A DNA stretch of 64,000 bases from Pleodorina starrii (taxonomy: Eukaryota > Chlorophyta > Chlorophyceae > Chlamydomonadales > Volvocaceae), in NCBI GenBank assembly GCA_030267565.1, contig BRXU01000001.1, forward strand, positions 7,818,001 to 7,882,000. Reading direction: 5' to 3'. Each line of letters starts with the position of its first letter. Within the stretch, counting starts at the first letter, position 1. A model generated the notes under the pieces. The model saw only the letters and a list, made by a program, of their open reading frames with translations. It was not told where the DNA came from and did not search any database. Positions 22,077 to 31,700 of this stretch are shown here, one piece after another. The position numbers and the translations under genes were made by a program.

Positions 22077-25000
22077 ATGTTTCGTGACCACCTGCAGCGC
22101 TTAATCACTCCGGAAACATATGGCCGCTTCCCTCTCGCGCTGCTGCTGCTGGTACTCCTCTCCGGCCCGGCGGAGCCCCATGCCGCGCACGCTGCAACCA
22201 TGCGCACCCGCAGGCACCTCGACCAGTCCTATCGCCCGCCCCCAATCTGGGGGTGCGAGAGCGGACTGCCAGCTGGCGCCTTCCACGTCGTCATCGCCAC
22301 GCTGGCCCCGGAGGTAGTGGTTGGGTACAGAGAGCGGGTAGTGACTGTGTAGAGTAGAGAGGGCGTAGAGAGCGCAAACACCCCCCCCGCCCGCCCGTGC
22401 CCCCGCGAACCCGCAAGTCACGGCCCCGGAAAGCGCGCTGCGGCTGCGCGCGGAGCGGGTCCTTGCCCCTGCCGGAGCGTCCGCAGCCGCGGCCATATCC
22501 ACAACCACCATCCCCCCACTCTTCGGGCACGTTGCCGTTCACGGGCTCGGGCCTAGAACGTGGATACTCCCCCTCCCCCCCCCCCGACACACACATACAC
22601 ATACACCGCCCGCCCTCGCCACCGCTGCTGCCCCCGGGCTGCTCTTACCACCGCGCGCCGTACACATCTTCCACCACCACACAAACACACAGCCCCACTC
22701 CTTTCGCATCCCACCTGCACCTCCCCCCCCACCTCCTCCCCAACCTCCCCCACCTCCTCCCCAACCTCCCCAACCTCCTCCCCCCTCGCCTCCACCGCCC
22801 CCCTCCCCCACACACCGCCGCCGATCCGGAACCAGCCCATGGCGCTCGTCCCCTGGATCTGGAATCTGGGCATCTCCGGCGCCGAGATCTGGATCTATCA
22901 CCGCCTGGATCTCAACGACTCGGCCCTAACCGCCGCCGCCGCCACACTCGCCGCCTTCGAGCCCTACCCCTGCGGCGCCACCGTCAAGTTGCAGCAGCTG
23001 CTACCCAACAAGGGCCGCGAGGCGGCGGTCTATCTGTACCACACTGTACGACACTACGACAACCTGCCGCAGGGCCTCGTGCTCGTACACGACCACGGCC
23101 CGGCGGCGCGCCACTCGCTGTGTGGGCCCTTCTTCCGACGTGTGCGAGGTTACTACGCGGGGGTGCGAGAGCAGCTGACGGCCAGTGCCGCTGGCGGCGG
23201 CGGCGGCGGCAACAGCTCCGCTGTTGCCGCCGCCTCTGCCGCCGCCGCCGCTGCGCGGCGGCGGCGGCGCGGCCTGTCGGCCACCGCTACGCATCAGCGG
23301 CGCCGTCACGGTGGTGGTGGCGGCGGTGGCGGCGGCGGCGGCGGCAGCTCGCTGGCGGCGGTACGGCAGGTGTTGATGCAGTTTGCTGACCAGGTGGTCA
23401 GCCTCAGCAGCGGCTGCCAGGTGGGCTTAGGTTGGGTGGGTGGGTGGACGGACCCGTGGGTCACTTTGGGTTCTCGCTTTTCCCTTTTCCCTCCTCCCTC
23501 CTCCCTTCTCGCTTCGTGTTCCGCCCCCCAGCTTGTGAGCTGACGGATCGTGCCCCTCCTCGCCCTGCTCCCCCTCCTCCCCCTGCTCCCCCTCCCTCCC
23601 TCCGGGTCCGTTCGCTGACGCCGTCTCCCTCCCTTCGCTGCGGTATCTCCTTTTTACCTCCCCCTCCCCCCTCCCCTTCCCCCCACCACCCCGCTTCCAT
23701 GCACGCACGCACCCCCCTGCTACGTGCCCCCACAGGAGAACTGGCTCAAGGGCTGTTGTGCGGCGCTGGTATGTGCGGAGGATGCGGCGGAGGAGGACTG
23801 GCCGGGGACAACGGAGGCGCCGGCGGCGACGGCGGTGACGACGGCGACGACGGCGACCAGGGGGCTATTGGCGGCGACGGCGGCGGGAGCGGGAGGGGGA
23901 GGGGGAGCGGGGGGTTTCGTCGGCGCGGATGGGGCGACCCCAAAGGCCGCCAGCGGCGCCAAGCGGCCGTACCAGAACCGGTGCCCGTTCAAGACGTCCA
24001 GGTACGGCTGGTCGTTGGCGCTGGCCGTTGGGGGTTCGTTGGGTTCGTTAGTTCGTTGGCAAAGTGAGAAACGAGAGAAAAAAATAGCCGTGCAGCAGTA
24101 AACTGTTACCCCATGTGCGGGTCAGACGGGGCGTTTGGGGGGCGGCCCTATCCCTGCCTCCCTTCCATCGTCGCCGCCGCCGGCACGGAAGGAGAAGGAG
24201 AAGAACCTGTCAGGAAGAGCCGCCGAGAGCGTGTACGACATGCCGTACATGCAGTACAAATGTACTGCCGTCGTCATACTGCCGTACGCAGGTGCCTGGC
24301 GAACGCCTCCGCTGTCCGGGTGCCCCTTCGCGCCGGAGGGGCCGCCTCCGCCGGCGGGAGCCCGCACCGCTGGCTCTACATGCACGGCGCGGGAGGCCTG
24401 TACGACACGCGGTACGAGAATCTCGTCGTACTGTACGGCATGACGCCTGAGGCGGCGGCGGCGGCGTGGGCTGGGACGAGCAACGTGGGCTTTGGGCCGC
24501 TGTCGCTGGTCCGTTACGCCGGGCCGGGTGAGGTGTGGGCTTTTGGGGATTGTGTGCGTTTGAGTTTGCGTGTGGGGGGTTGGAAAGGGGGAGAGGGGGG
24601 AAATGGGGAAAAGTGGGGATAAGAGACAACACCGCTCTGGGAGTTGTATGGGTGGGGTTTTGAGGGTTGTAGGGTTTTCCTCTCACGCACCCCAACCCCA
24701 ACCCCAACCCCAACCCAACCCCCAACCCCCAACCCCTTCCCTCCACCCCTCAGGCGCCGTGGAGACATACCGCGCGGCCGCTTCCTCAGCTCGCAGCAGG
24801 GACTATCCCGGGGATACGGATGGGGATGCGGGTGGGGGTGGGGGTGGGGATACGGGTGGGGGTGGGGGTGGGGGCAGCTTGTTGCGCACCCCGCAGCAGA
24901 CCTTTGAGGAGCTGGGCCGCATACTGACGGCGCATGACTTTGCGCGACGAAAGGTGCGGGTGAGGGGTGGGGGTTGGGGGTGGGGGTGGGCATGGGGGTG

Positions 25001-26021
25001 GGGGTGGGGGTGGGGTGCGTGAGAGGCCATGAAGAAGGTAGGGGGAGCGGGGAGGGGGGCTGAAGCGGGCGTGTGGCCGAGGGGGATGCGTCCCCTTCCT
25101 TGCTGCGGGTCCCACTGTTCCTTGCACCCTTGTCCCCCCACTCCCCCTACTCCCACCCGCCTCCCCAACGTCCTGCCACGTGGCGGCGGTTCCCTGTTGG
25201 TTATTGCCCAGACTCCCGCCTTCCCCCTCCCGACTCCCTCCCTGCCACGCTTTTCCAACCCCTACCCCCCCCAAACCCCCACCCCCCACGCCCCCCGAAC
25301 CCCGAACCCCCCGCGCGGCGCGGGGGGAGGGTTTCAGTCCCCCGGCGGCTTCAAGTCCTGCTGCGCGAGCCTGATGCTGCGGCCCAAGCATGTACGACAC
25401 TGGCCCAAGACCCTGTACGAGCAGATGCTGTCGTACACGTTGGACGTCCGGAACACCTACCACGCGTCGCTGGCGGTGTCGCACCACGGCTGGGCACTCT
25501 GGTGGGTAGGGTTCGTGGTGGTGGGTGGTGGTGAGGGTGGTGGTGGTGGTGGTGGTGGTGGTGGTTGGGAGGGGGGGAAATACACGTCCTCCACACACCC
25601 CCACACTCCCCGGTCTCACACCCCCGCCACCCCCACCCACTCCCCACTCCCACCCCCGCCACACTCACCCACCCAACCACCCAACCACCCACACAAAAAC
25701 ACAAGCACGCGCACACACACACCTACCGCTCCACACAAAAACACAAGCACACACACACACACCTACCGCTCACCCTCACCCTCACCCCCACCCTCTCTGT
25801 GTGTCTGTGTGTGTGTGGTGCTGTGCTGCAGGGCGGGCGCTAATGTGGTATCTCGGGACTTGCTCCGATACTTTGAGGTTGACTTGTTGAACCTGGGAGT
25901 GCGGGGATGTCCGGGCTGGAAGGTGGTGGAAAGGGAGGAGGCGGAAGGGGAGGAGGGGGAAGGGAAGGGGGAGGGAGGGGAGGGGGCAGAGGCGGCTGCC
26001 GGCGGCGGGGCGGGACGATAG
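22077..26021 (+). CDS. DUF3431-family protein with N-terminal signal anchor
   Basis: Seven exons: 22077-22313, 22836-23420, 23736-24001, 24292-24527, 24754-24953, 25338-25501, 25832-26021. They sum to 1878 nt (625 residues) with every phase matching. Near the N-terminus lies a hydrophobic segment (FPLALLLLVLLSGP, about residues 19-32), so the protein is probably secretory or a type II membrane protein. The next exons carry the DUF3431 pattern: FHVVIATLAPE, then IWIYHRLDLND, LLPNKGREAAVYLYHTVRHY and DNLPQGLVLVHDH. DUF3431 proteins are fungal and algal proteins of unproven function, often predicted to be glycosyltransferase-like. Exon 6 (FKSCCASLMLRPKHVRHW) corresponds to the family's C-terminal part. 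Gly- and Ala-rich inserts and an acidic Glu/Gly tail enlarge it. An in-frame ATG at 22005 is an alternative start. TGTAA at 26310-26314 is a plausible polyadenylation signal. Confidence 0.8.
22533..22568 (-). repeat. Dispersed repeat family A copy
   Basis: CGTTCACGGGCTCGGGCC followed by ACGTGGATA: the reverse-orientation, slightly diverged core of family A, in intron 1 of the DUF3431 gene. Confidence 0.65.
23601..23659 (+). repeat. Dispersed repeat family B copy
   Basis: Near full-length copy: TCCGGGTCCGTTCGCTGACG, then CCGTCTCC, then TTCGCTGCGGTATCTCC and a T run, in the DUF3431 intron 23421-23735. Confidence 0.75.
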
Positions 26022-27080
26022 CGGCTACACACACACACACACACACCACCACCACCACCACCACCACCGCCACCCCAGGTGCTGCAACCAAAATACCGAA
26101 TGACGCCCGCGTCCTCCTCCGCTTTTGGGGGGTTTCGGAGCAGGCAGGGTGGCGGCACCTGGCGGGGAATTTCAACGTCCCGAGGACCTTATCTCGCTGT
26201 TTTCGCGCGGTTTTAGCGGTTTAGGTTTCAGCGGTTTAGATAGAATTATTTGGATGGGCTTGGATTGAGCGCGCCGTGGCGTATGGTGCGCGGATGTCTC
26301 GACCCGACCTGTAAACGGCCCCCACCTCCTGCTCACCACCTCCCCTTGTTTCTGAAAACTGATCCTGAATTCTGATTCTGAATTCTAATTCTGTTCCTGC
26401 TGATTTTGTTGTATGTGCCGTGTTGCAGTGGCTGGACCCCAAATGATCACCGTATTCTGTTTTCGTTGCTTCAGTTAGTGGTTGGTTCAGTTAGTGGGTT
26501 ACAGAACCGCGGAAGGGTCTAGGAGGTCCGAAGGCCCCAACTCCCAACTCGCGTGTGCGTGTGTGTGTGTGTGTATGTGTACGGCACACCGTTCCCAACC
26601 AGAGATGCACGTGTGTGTGTACGTGTGTGTACGAGCGGCGTATTTGTACCGCATTGAAGGGCCCGCGGACAAAACCACCCTTCCCTCGCCAGGGGTGTGT
26701 GGTGGTGGTGGTGGCGGCGGTGGTGGCGGCGGTTTTAAGTGCAACTGCCCCGACCCGACCCGACTCCCAATTTCTGATACGGCGTGCTGGGGCTCCCCTC
26801 TGGGGTCGCTGTGTCGCGCCCCCAGCTCAAGGCCATCCCCCCACCCTCCCTGTGTAACGATTGCATCACACACACACACGCACATATGTACGACACCCAC
26901 CCCAAGAAGGTAACAGCCGCCGCAGCTTCAGCACGCGGTCACGGCCAGCATAGCACGGCCCAGCACAGCACGGCGCGCCAGAAGACACGAGCGTCGAATT
27001 TTGGGGTGTGGGGGGGGGGCGGGGTCGGGTGGGTTTAGCGGCTGCCTACGAAGCCAGCAACGGGACAGGGCGCGGCGGAG

Positions 27081-27120
27081 GTTTATCCGCCGTATAGGCC
27101 GGATATCCACGTATAGGCCC
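27081..27120 (+). repeat. Dispersed repeat family A, two nested partial copies
   Basis: TTATCCGCCGTATAGGCCGG runs directly into ATATCCACGTATAGGCCC, so two partial heads of family A lie in tandem. Confidence 0.6.
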
Positions 27121-27167
27121 TCCCCTCCCCAGTCCCCACTGGTATGTACGGTAAGTACTACACTCAG

Positions 27168-27226
27168 GTTCAGGGTCCGGGTTCGCCAACAACGCCGTCT
27201 CCGTCCCTTCGCTGCGGTACACCCAT
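27168..27226 (+). repeat. Dispersed repeat family B copy
   Basis: GGGTCCGGGTTCGCCAACAA, CGCCGTCTCCGTCC and CTTCGCTGCGGTA in order, about 50 bp after a family A copy. Confidence 0.65.
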
Positions 27227-27380
27227 CACCCCCACCTATCACTGGGGGGATGGTCTCTTGCCTTTTCTTCCAGCCCTGCAGGATCCCCCCCCTTTCCCCC
27301 CTCCCCCCTTCGCCATTCCCCCACACCCCTCCTTTCAACAGCTCCCGGTGACTTGTTCCCCCCCCCCGGGGGAGGAAGCA

Positions 27381-27413
27381 CCGTTCACGGGCTCCGGCCT
27401 ATACGTGGATACC
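27381..27413 (-). repeat. Dispersed repeat family A copy
   Basis: CCGTTCACGGGCTCCGGCC followed by TATACGTGGATACC, a perfect reverse-orientation core. Confidence 0.7.
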
Positions 27414-27539
27414 CCCCCCCCCGGGCTGCGTGCCAGCCGCAGCCGCAGCCGCAGCAACACCGAACGGGCGCCTCTCTCTTTCTCTCTCTCCGGGTTTGGG
27501 CCCCTGCCTCCTGAGGCCTTTGCCTTCACCCAATGCCTC

Positions 27540-27576
27540 ACGTCTTCGTCTCCGCTGCGGTATCTTTTTTTACCCC
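27540..27576 (+). repeat. Dispersed repeat family B, partial copy
   Basis: GTCTCCGCTGCGGTATCTTT followed by a T run, preceded by CGTCTTC. Confidence 0.55.
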
Positions 27577-27822
27577 ACTCATTCAACTTCGCTTCTTTCC
27601 ATTGGTTCCGCCCCGCCGCCGCCCACACCAGCCACCCCCCCCCCCGACTGTACATCCGGGACCCTGGGGAAGAAGGGGTGACGAATCGGGGGGGAGGGGG
27701 GAGGGGGGTTTGACAGCGGCTTACCTCCTCCCCCTCCTCCTCTTCATGCGGTTACCTCCTCCTCCAACCCTTTCCCTTGGTGGCTGTGTCCCTGGGTTGT
27801 TACACTGTCCCCACCTGAGGCT

Positions 27823-28153
27823 GCCTAATCAGGCCCCTCTCGACTCCTGACGTCGCCTAATCAGGCCCCTCTCGACTCCTGACGTCGCCTAATCAGGCCC
27901 CTCTCGACTCCTGACGTCGCCTAATCAGGCCCCTCTCGACTCCTGACGTCGCCTAATCAGGCCCCTCTCGACTCCTGACGTCGCCTAATCAGGCCCCTCT
28001 CGACTCCTGACGTCGCCTAATCAGGCCCCTCTCGACTCCTGACGTCGCCTAATCAGGCCCCTCTCGACTCCTGACGTCGCCTAATCAGGCCCCTCTCGAC
28101 TCCTGACGTCGCCTAATCAGGCCCCTCTCGACTCCTGATGTCGCCTAATCAGG
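27823..28153 (+). repeat. 32-bp minisatellite, 10 units plus a partial unit
   Basis: Ten head-to-tail 32-bp units and a partial eleventh. The units are identical except for a C to T change (GACGTC to GATGTC) in the last full one. Each unit begins with the small palindrome GCCTAATCAGGC and ends CTCCTGACGTC. There are no unique spacers between units, so this is not a CRISPR array. The near-perfect identity points to recent expansion or gene conversion. Confidence 0.92.
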
Positions 28154-28188
28154 CTACCATAATCCGGGGAGAGGGCGGGGGAGGGGGT

Positions 28189-28243
28189 GGTATCCACGTA
28201 TAGGCCGGAGCCCGTGAACGGTAACGGATCAGAAGAATCCTTC
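28189..28243 (+). repeat. Dispersed repeat family A copy (extended)
   Basis: GTATCCACGTATAGGCCGG, CCCGTGAACGGTAACGG and then ATCAGAAGAATCCTTCC, so the downstream extension is present. Confidence 0.7.
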
Positions 28244-28797
28244 CCCCGTGTGTGTGTGGGTGGGTGGGGGGGGGAAGAGGGGGGTAACCCCCTTCCCCTT
28301 CCCAGCGCACCAACACGTATCATCTTTCCTTTGTGGCATCCACTTCGCATCCACTCCACACCCGCGCACTGGTCAGGTCAGTTGCGGTCCGACGGCATCA
28401 ATTTGGGGATTCGGGGATTTGCACCCGGGGGTAGGTGGTGGTGGTGGAGGTGCGGGTGGGGTGGGGTGGGGTAGGTAAACACCAGGCCACACCGCCCCGG
28501 AGGGCCGGGCCCCGACCTCCTGCGCCTCTGTCCCGACAGTTGTTCCCGTCGCAACCGCCAACCGCCGCCAACCGCCGCCAACCACCGCCCCAGCTCCCAC
28601 ACTACGGTACCCACACTACTTCCCCCATTACCAACAAGCCAGCTCACCAACACAACACCCGCACCCCCACCCCGCACCCCAAAGGCTTTTCGCCAACTCC
28701 CAAACCCAGCCATCCCTAATCGGCATTCCATCAGCCCCGCCCCTTCCACATCCACTTCTTCCTCGGCTCCGCTCCGCTCCGCTCCGCCCCGCCAGTT

Positions 28798-31700
28798 TCA
28801 TCGGCCCAGGTAATCCAACATCGCAACCAACGTCTCATCGTCCTCGATCTCAATTGTCACCAGCCCCAACCGCGGCTGATAGGCGGACATGCGCAGGAGC
28901 TCCGGCTTGATAGGCGTGCCGCCGCCGCCACCGCCGCCGGCGCCGCCGCCGCCTCCTCCGCCGCCCGCGGTCTCCGCCGTCGCCTCAAATTCCAACTCCA
29001 GGCCCACCTCCGCTTCGGCCTCGGCCGCCGTCGCCGCGGCGACGGCGGTGGTGGTGGCGGCGGCGGAGCCGCCGCCGTAGCCGTCGACCGCCGACGAGGC
29101 GGCGGCCGAGGCTGACGCCGCCGGCGACGCCACCGCCGCCGCCCGCGGCGGCGGCGGTGCGCCGGCGTGCAGCGGCAGCGGCGGCGGCGGCGCCGCCGCC
29201 GGTCCCTCGTCCTCGTCCTCGTCGAAGCCACCCTCCAGTACGGCATTGTCGTCCAGCTCTCGGCGCAGAAGATGCAGCGGTATGCCGTCGTCGCCGGGCG
29301 GCGGCAGCGGCGGCGCCGCCGACGCCGCGGCCGCGGCGGCGGCGCCGCCGCCCGTCATGCCGTACACCCACTCGCCGCCCATGCCCATCTCCACGGCATC
29401 GGCGTACGACCCCACGTGGCCGAGCACGTTACCGCTGGCGGCGACGGCCGCCGCCGCCAGGGCGGCTTGCTGCCTGGCGGCGGCCGCTTCGGCCTGCCGG
29501 ATAGCCTGAGGAGGGGACGGACGGGTGACGGGTAACGGGGGGTAAGAGAAAAGATACCGCAGCGAAGGAAGGGAGGGAGGGATGCGGGAGGGGAAGGGGG
29601 ACGGGGGGACGGGGGGCAAGGGGGGTTGGGGTTATCCACGGTTAGGCTGGAGCCCTATGAGGGGGTGGGGGGGCGAATTCAGTCCATTTAGGAGGGCGGG
29701 GAGGGAGGGCGGGGTTTAAAACCTGAAGGGAGGGAGGGAGAGGGAGAGGCAGCTTCCCAAGTGTGTACGACAGCTTAGCACACGCACACATGCTGGGTCA
29801 CACACACCCGCTAGCTTTACCCGCCAGATACGGTGGCCCTTTTCTCTCCCGCCCCCCCTTCCACACAAACACACACAAATGCTTACACACGCATTCTTAC
29901 ACACATGCTTATACACGCACACACACCCAACCTGGAAATGCGCCTGCTGTTTGAGTTCCAGCAGTGTCTCGGGCATCGGGTCGGAGGGGGGTAGGGGGGT
30001 GTTCAGGAGGGCTGCGCTGCGGGGGTGGTACATGAAGCCGCGGGGCTCCCGGAAGGCCTTATGGGGGGAGGGGGGATTGGCGGGCAGGGAGGGAGGGGGG
30101 GAGGGCGAGGGAGGGGGGGAGGGCGAGGGAGAGAGGGAGGGCGAGGGAGGGAGGGCGCGGGGGCAACATAGGAACGAGAAAGCGTGTGTGTGTGTTGTGT
30201 GTGAGAGAGATGGATAGATGAATGGATAGACAGAAAGACAGATAGATAGATATAGGGGGATATGTAGATAGATAAATATGTAGATAGATAGATAGATAGA
30301 CAGATAGATTAGATAGATAGATAGATGTAGGGGGTGTAGAAGAGGGTGTCGGCTCCCGGGAACCCTAAAACCCTTCGCACCCCACCCGCCCAACCACCTT
30401 GCCCCGCCCCCCCATACATCCACACCGACACCCCCCCACACACCCACACACCCGCCCCCACCTTTTGCACAAAGGGGTGCAGCTCCTCGAACGAGTGCGC
30501 CGCGTTGCAGCGGGCGATGTTGTTGCAGGACCTCCCCGCGAAGATGCGGCCGCAGACGTGGGAGTAGCGGCCGGTGCGCGGCCGCCCCGGCATGCGCTGG
30601 TCGAGCATGGCCTGATCAGGACACCGGGAAGGGGGGGGAAGGTGGCGGGGTGCGTGTAGGAGTGTATATGTGTATGTGTGTGTATGTGTATGTGTGTGCG
30701 GGGGAGGGGTTAAAAAGAAGTACCGCAGCGGAGGGACGAAGGAGCGCGGGAGGGGAGGAGGGAGGGGTTGCGGAATGTTGAGAAACGCGTGTAGGTCTGG
30801 GTGCGTGAAGTGGTAATCGGGGGCGTGGACCCAACCACCCACCCAACCACCAACCGCTTCCAACCACCAACCAACCAACCACCAACCACCCAACCAGCCC
30901 ACCTTTTCCTCCATCGCCACCTCCACAAGCTTTGCGAAGCGCCAGAGGTGCGCGTGGTACAGGCACAGGGCGCGACCCCACATCGCCGCCTGGCCCGCCT
31001 CGTTGTCCAGGAAAAGGCCCGGGAAGGGCACGTAGCGGGGCGCGGCGCCACCGGCACGGAGGGAGGTCAGGCTGGTGTACCAGCGGGGGACCCACTGGGG
31101 GGGCGGGGGGAGGGGGAAAGGGAGGGGTCAGGGAGTGAGATGCTGGGGGCGGGGGGAAAGGGGGAGGGGTAAATGAGCGGGGAAGGGAGTGGGTTAAATG
31201 CGCGGGGAGTGGTGGTGGTGGTTGGATGTCGGTTTGGATGTTGGTTACCCCCGCCTCCGTCTCCGTCTCCGTCCCTTCGATGCGGTATCTTAACTTTTTT
31301 GTACCCCACCCCACCCCGCTCCCGCACCCCACCCCACCTCCCGCACCCCTCACACACACCCCACCCCACCTCTCCCGCTCCCTTAGGTAAACCCTAAAAC
31401 CCTAAACCCCAAAATCGAGGGCCCGTCTTTACCTGCAGTCCGTTCGCCTTCATGGGATCGAATCCCGTACACACCAGGTAGTACGACGCACGGTGCACGT
31501 GGCAGGAGCGCGGCTTGTACGACGCCACGTCACCGTCGAAAACCAGGCGCAGGAGGCCCAACAGGCCCATCGTAAAGACATCCGCGTACATGTTGAGACG
31601 CAGTACGAGCACCCCCCCTGGAGCCAAATTGTTGGCCATCACAATCAGCTGCGCGATCAGGAGGGCCTTATGCGCGGCGGCGAGACTGCCGTACACGTTG

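Larger units (their letters stand above)
26022..28797. other. Convergent repeat-rich spacer, DUF3431 / FtsJ-like genes
   Basis: About 2.8 kb without a supportable gene. It holds AC and CAC microsatellites at 26027-26075, TGTAA at 26310-26314 and 26853-26857, a GGT/GGC run near 26700, family A and B copies at 27081-27120, 27168-27226, 27381-27413, 27540-27576 and 28189-28243, and the 32-bp minisatellite. Confidence 0.6.

Noticed and set aside
27823..28153. CRISPR-like array
   Set aside because: Repeats are directly adjacent, with no unique spacers and no cas genes; this is a eukaryotic minisatellite.
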